Shown here: positions 63,330 through 64,000 of the stretch, piece by piece | Layout of the letters: each line of letters opens with the position of its first letter | Numbering within the stretch: the stretch's first letter is position 1 | NCBI GenBank assembly: GCA_009746045.1 | Contig: RPFO01000645.1 | Coordinates: 1,443,193 to 1,507,192, forward strand | Source: Mesostigma viride | Lineage: Eukaryota > Streptophyta > Mesostigmatophyceae > Mesostigmatales > Mesostigmataceae | Reading direction: 5' to 3' | Length of the DNA: 64,000 nucleotides | The notes under the pieces: generated by a model | Told to the model about the DNA's origin: nothing | What the model saw: the letters and a program-made list of their open reading frames with translations, nothing else | The model's database searches: none | Translations under genes and position numbers: made by a program

Positions 63330-64000
63330 ATCCATTTCTGGCCTTGCCTTGCTTTGCATGCATCACCACAAAACATCAAATTTATTACAATATGTGTGCT
63401 AGCTCTATACGGTGGAATAACACAGACATGTCTACCAGATGGCAACACGGCCATCTGTATGCTAGGGTGAGCACACTATGTGAATGTGCAGGGCCAGCCC
63501 ACAGCAGCTGTGCCCCTGCTCTACCCCCTTTTGCCAGGGTGGGCGGGTGGGAGGCAAAAGAAAACAACCTGCTTCCCTAGAATGGAAGCCCACCCTTTAT
63601 AGCAACCACCTCTCCAGCCAACCCCTACCTGGGTGGCTGGGGTACGGGTGCCAGCACAAAAAATATTTTTTCTAAAATTATTTTTTCTTTTGGTGCTATA
63701 CGGCGTTGCATTCTCCGCTCAGCAGGTTAGTCATAGATAAAATGAGCATAGCTCACCAAATCCATTTCTGGCCTTGCCTTGCTTTGCATGCATCACCACA
63801 AAACATCAAATTTATTACAATATGTGTGCTAGCTCTATACGGTGGAATAACACAGACATGTCTACCAGATGGCAACACGGCCATCTGTATGCTAGGGTGA
63901 GCACACTATGTGAATGTGCAGGGCCAGCCCACAGCAGCTGTGCCCCTGCTCTACCCACATCTCCTTACATGGCTAACAGCCGAAAATACGTAGGACATGC
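63330..64000 (-). mobile_element. DIRS-like element H (second copy of the G family), cut by window edge
   Basis: A copy 63330-63526 (197 bp), spacer with a quadruplex motif, B copy from 63552, inner A copy 63760-63956, then 44 bp of the internal region matching 44199 onward in G. Orientation is the same as G. It lies directly in the satellite. Only the repeat end is in the window, so its coding state is unknown. Confidence 0.9.
63537..63551 (+). other. G-quadruplex motif at the repeat junction of H
   Basis: GGGTGGGCGGGTGGG has one base changed relative to G, but all four G-triplets are kept. Confidence 0.8.

Noticed and set aside
1-64000. A Polinton, virus genome or host gene within the window
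   Set aside because: No capsid, packaging ATPase, protein-primed polymerase or host-type exon structure was recognised. All coding signals belong to retroelement gag, pol or recombinase families.

Overview
This 64 kb window is eukaryotic and consists almost entirely of transposable elements and one tandem satellite. I found no convincing host gene, tRNA or rRNA. The mix of Ty1/copia-like polyproteins, tyrosine-recombinase retroelements with split direct repeats (the Pat / kangaroo / TOC1 arrangement known from nematodes and volvocine green algae) and mixed GC content suggests a chlorophyte alga. That assignment is inference only. A 70-71 bp satellite receiving many insertions suggests pericentromeric or similar heterochromatin.

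Layout, outermost level first. A 70-71 bp satellite occupies about 23254-24927, 26835-26966, 29100-32971, 40488-41663 and 61626-63329. Inserted directly in or beside it are six elements. N (4431-23253, interrupted) and its opposite-orientation relative M (26967-29099) are non-autonomous split-direct-repeat elements. L (24928-26834) is a third, shorter one. J (32972-40487) and I (41664-61625) are LTR elements. H (63330 to the window end) is a DIRS-like element.

Second level. N carries three insertions: A (1-4430, minus, cut by the window), the gag-only LTR element F (5335-8203) and B (8441-22671). I carries two: the DIRS-like element G (43574-48893, minus) and K (52910-60945, minus, same family as A and B). 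Third level: C (8730-14923, minus) lies inside the 5' LTR of B. Five-base target duplications are visible for B, C, F, I, J and K. M preserves empty versions of the three target sites used in N.

Two features stand out. First, four LTR families (A/B/K, C, I, J) share an unusual set of traits. Their LTRs begin AGTT and end AACT instead of TG...CA, and no TGG-type primer site follows the 5' LTR. The integrase acidic spacing is 29 residues, a retropepsin-like domain lies after rather than before the integrase, and the RT box reads HGDD instead of YxDD. Together these look like an undescribed branch near Ty1/copia. The A/B/K family also has an extra ORF before gag. Second, the split-direct-repeat elements (G, H, M, N, L) all place a (GGGT)3GGG-type G-quadruplex motif at the same internal repeat junction. 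G/H and M/N also share a TGAGC-NNN-GCTCA palindrome next to the recombination junction and resemble each other across the repeats, suggesting that M and N are mobilised by the tyrosine recombinase of G-type elements.
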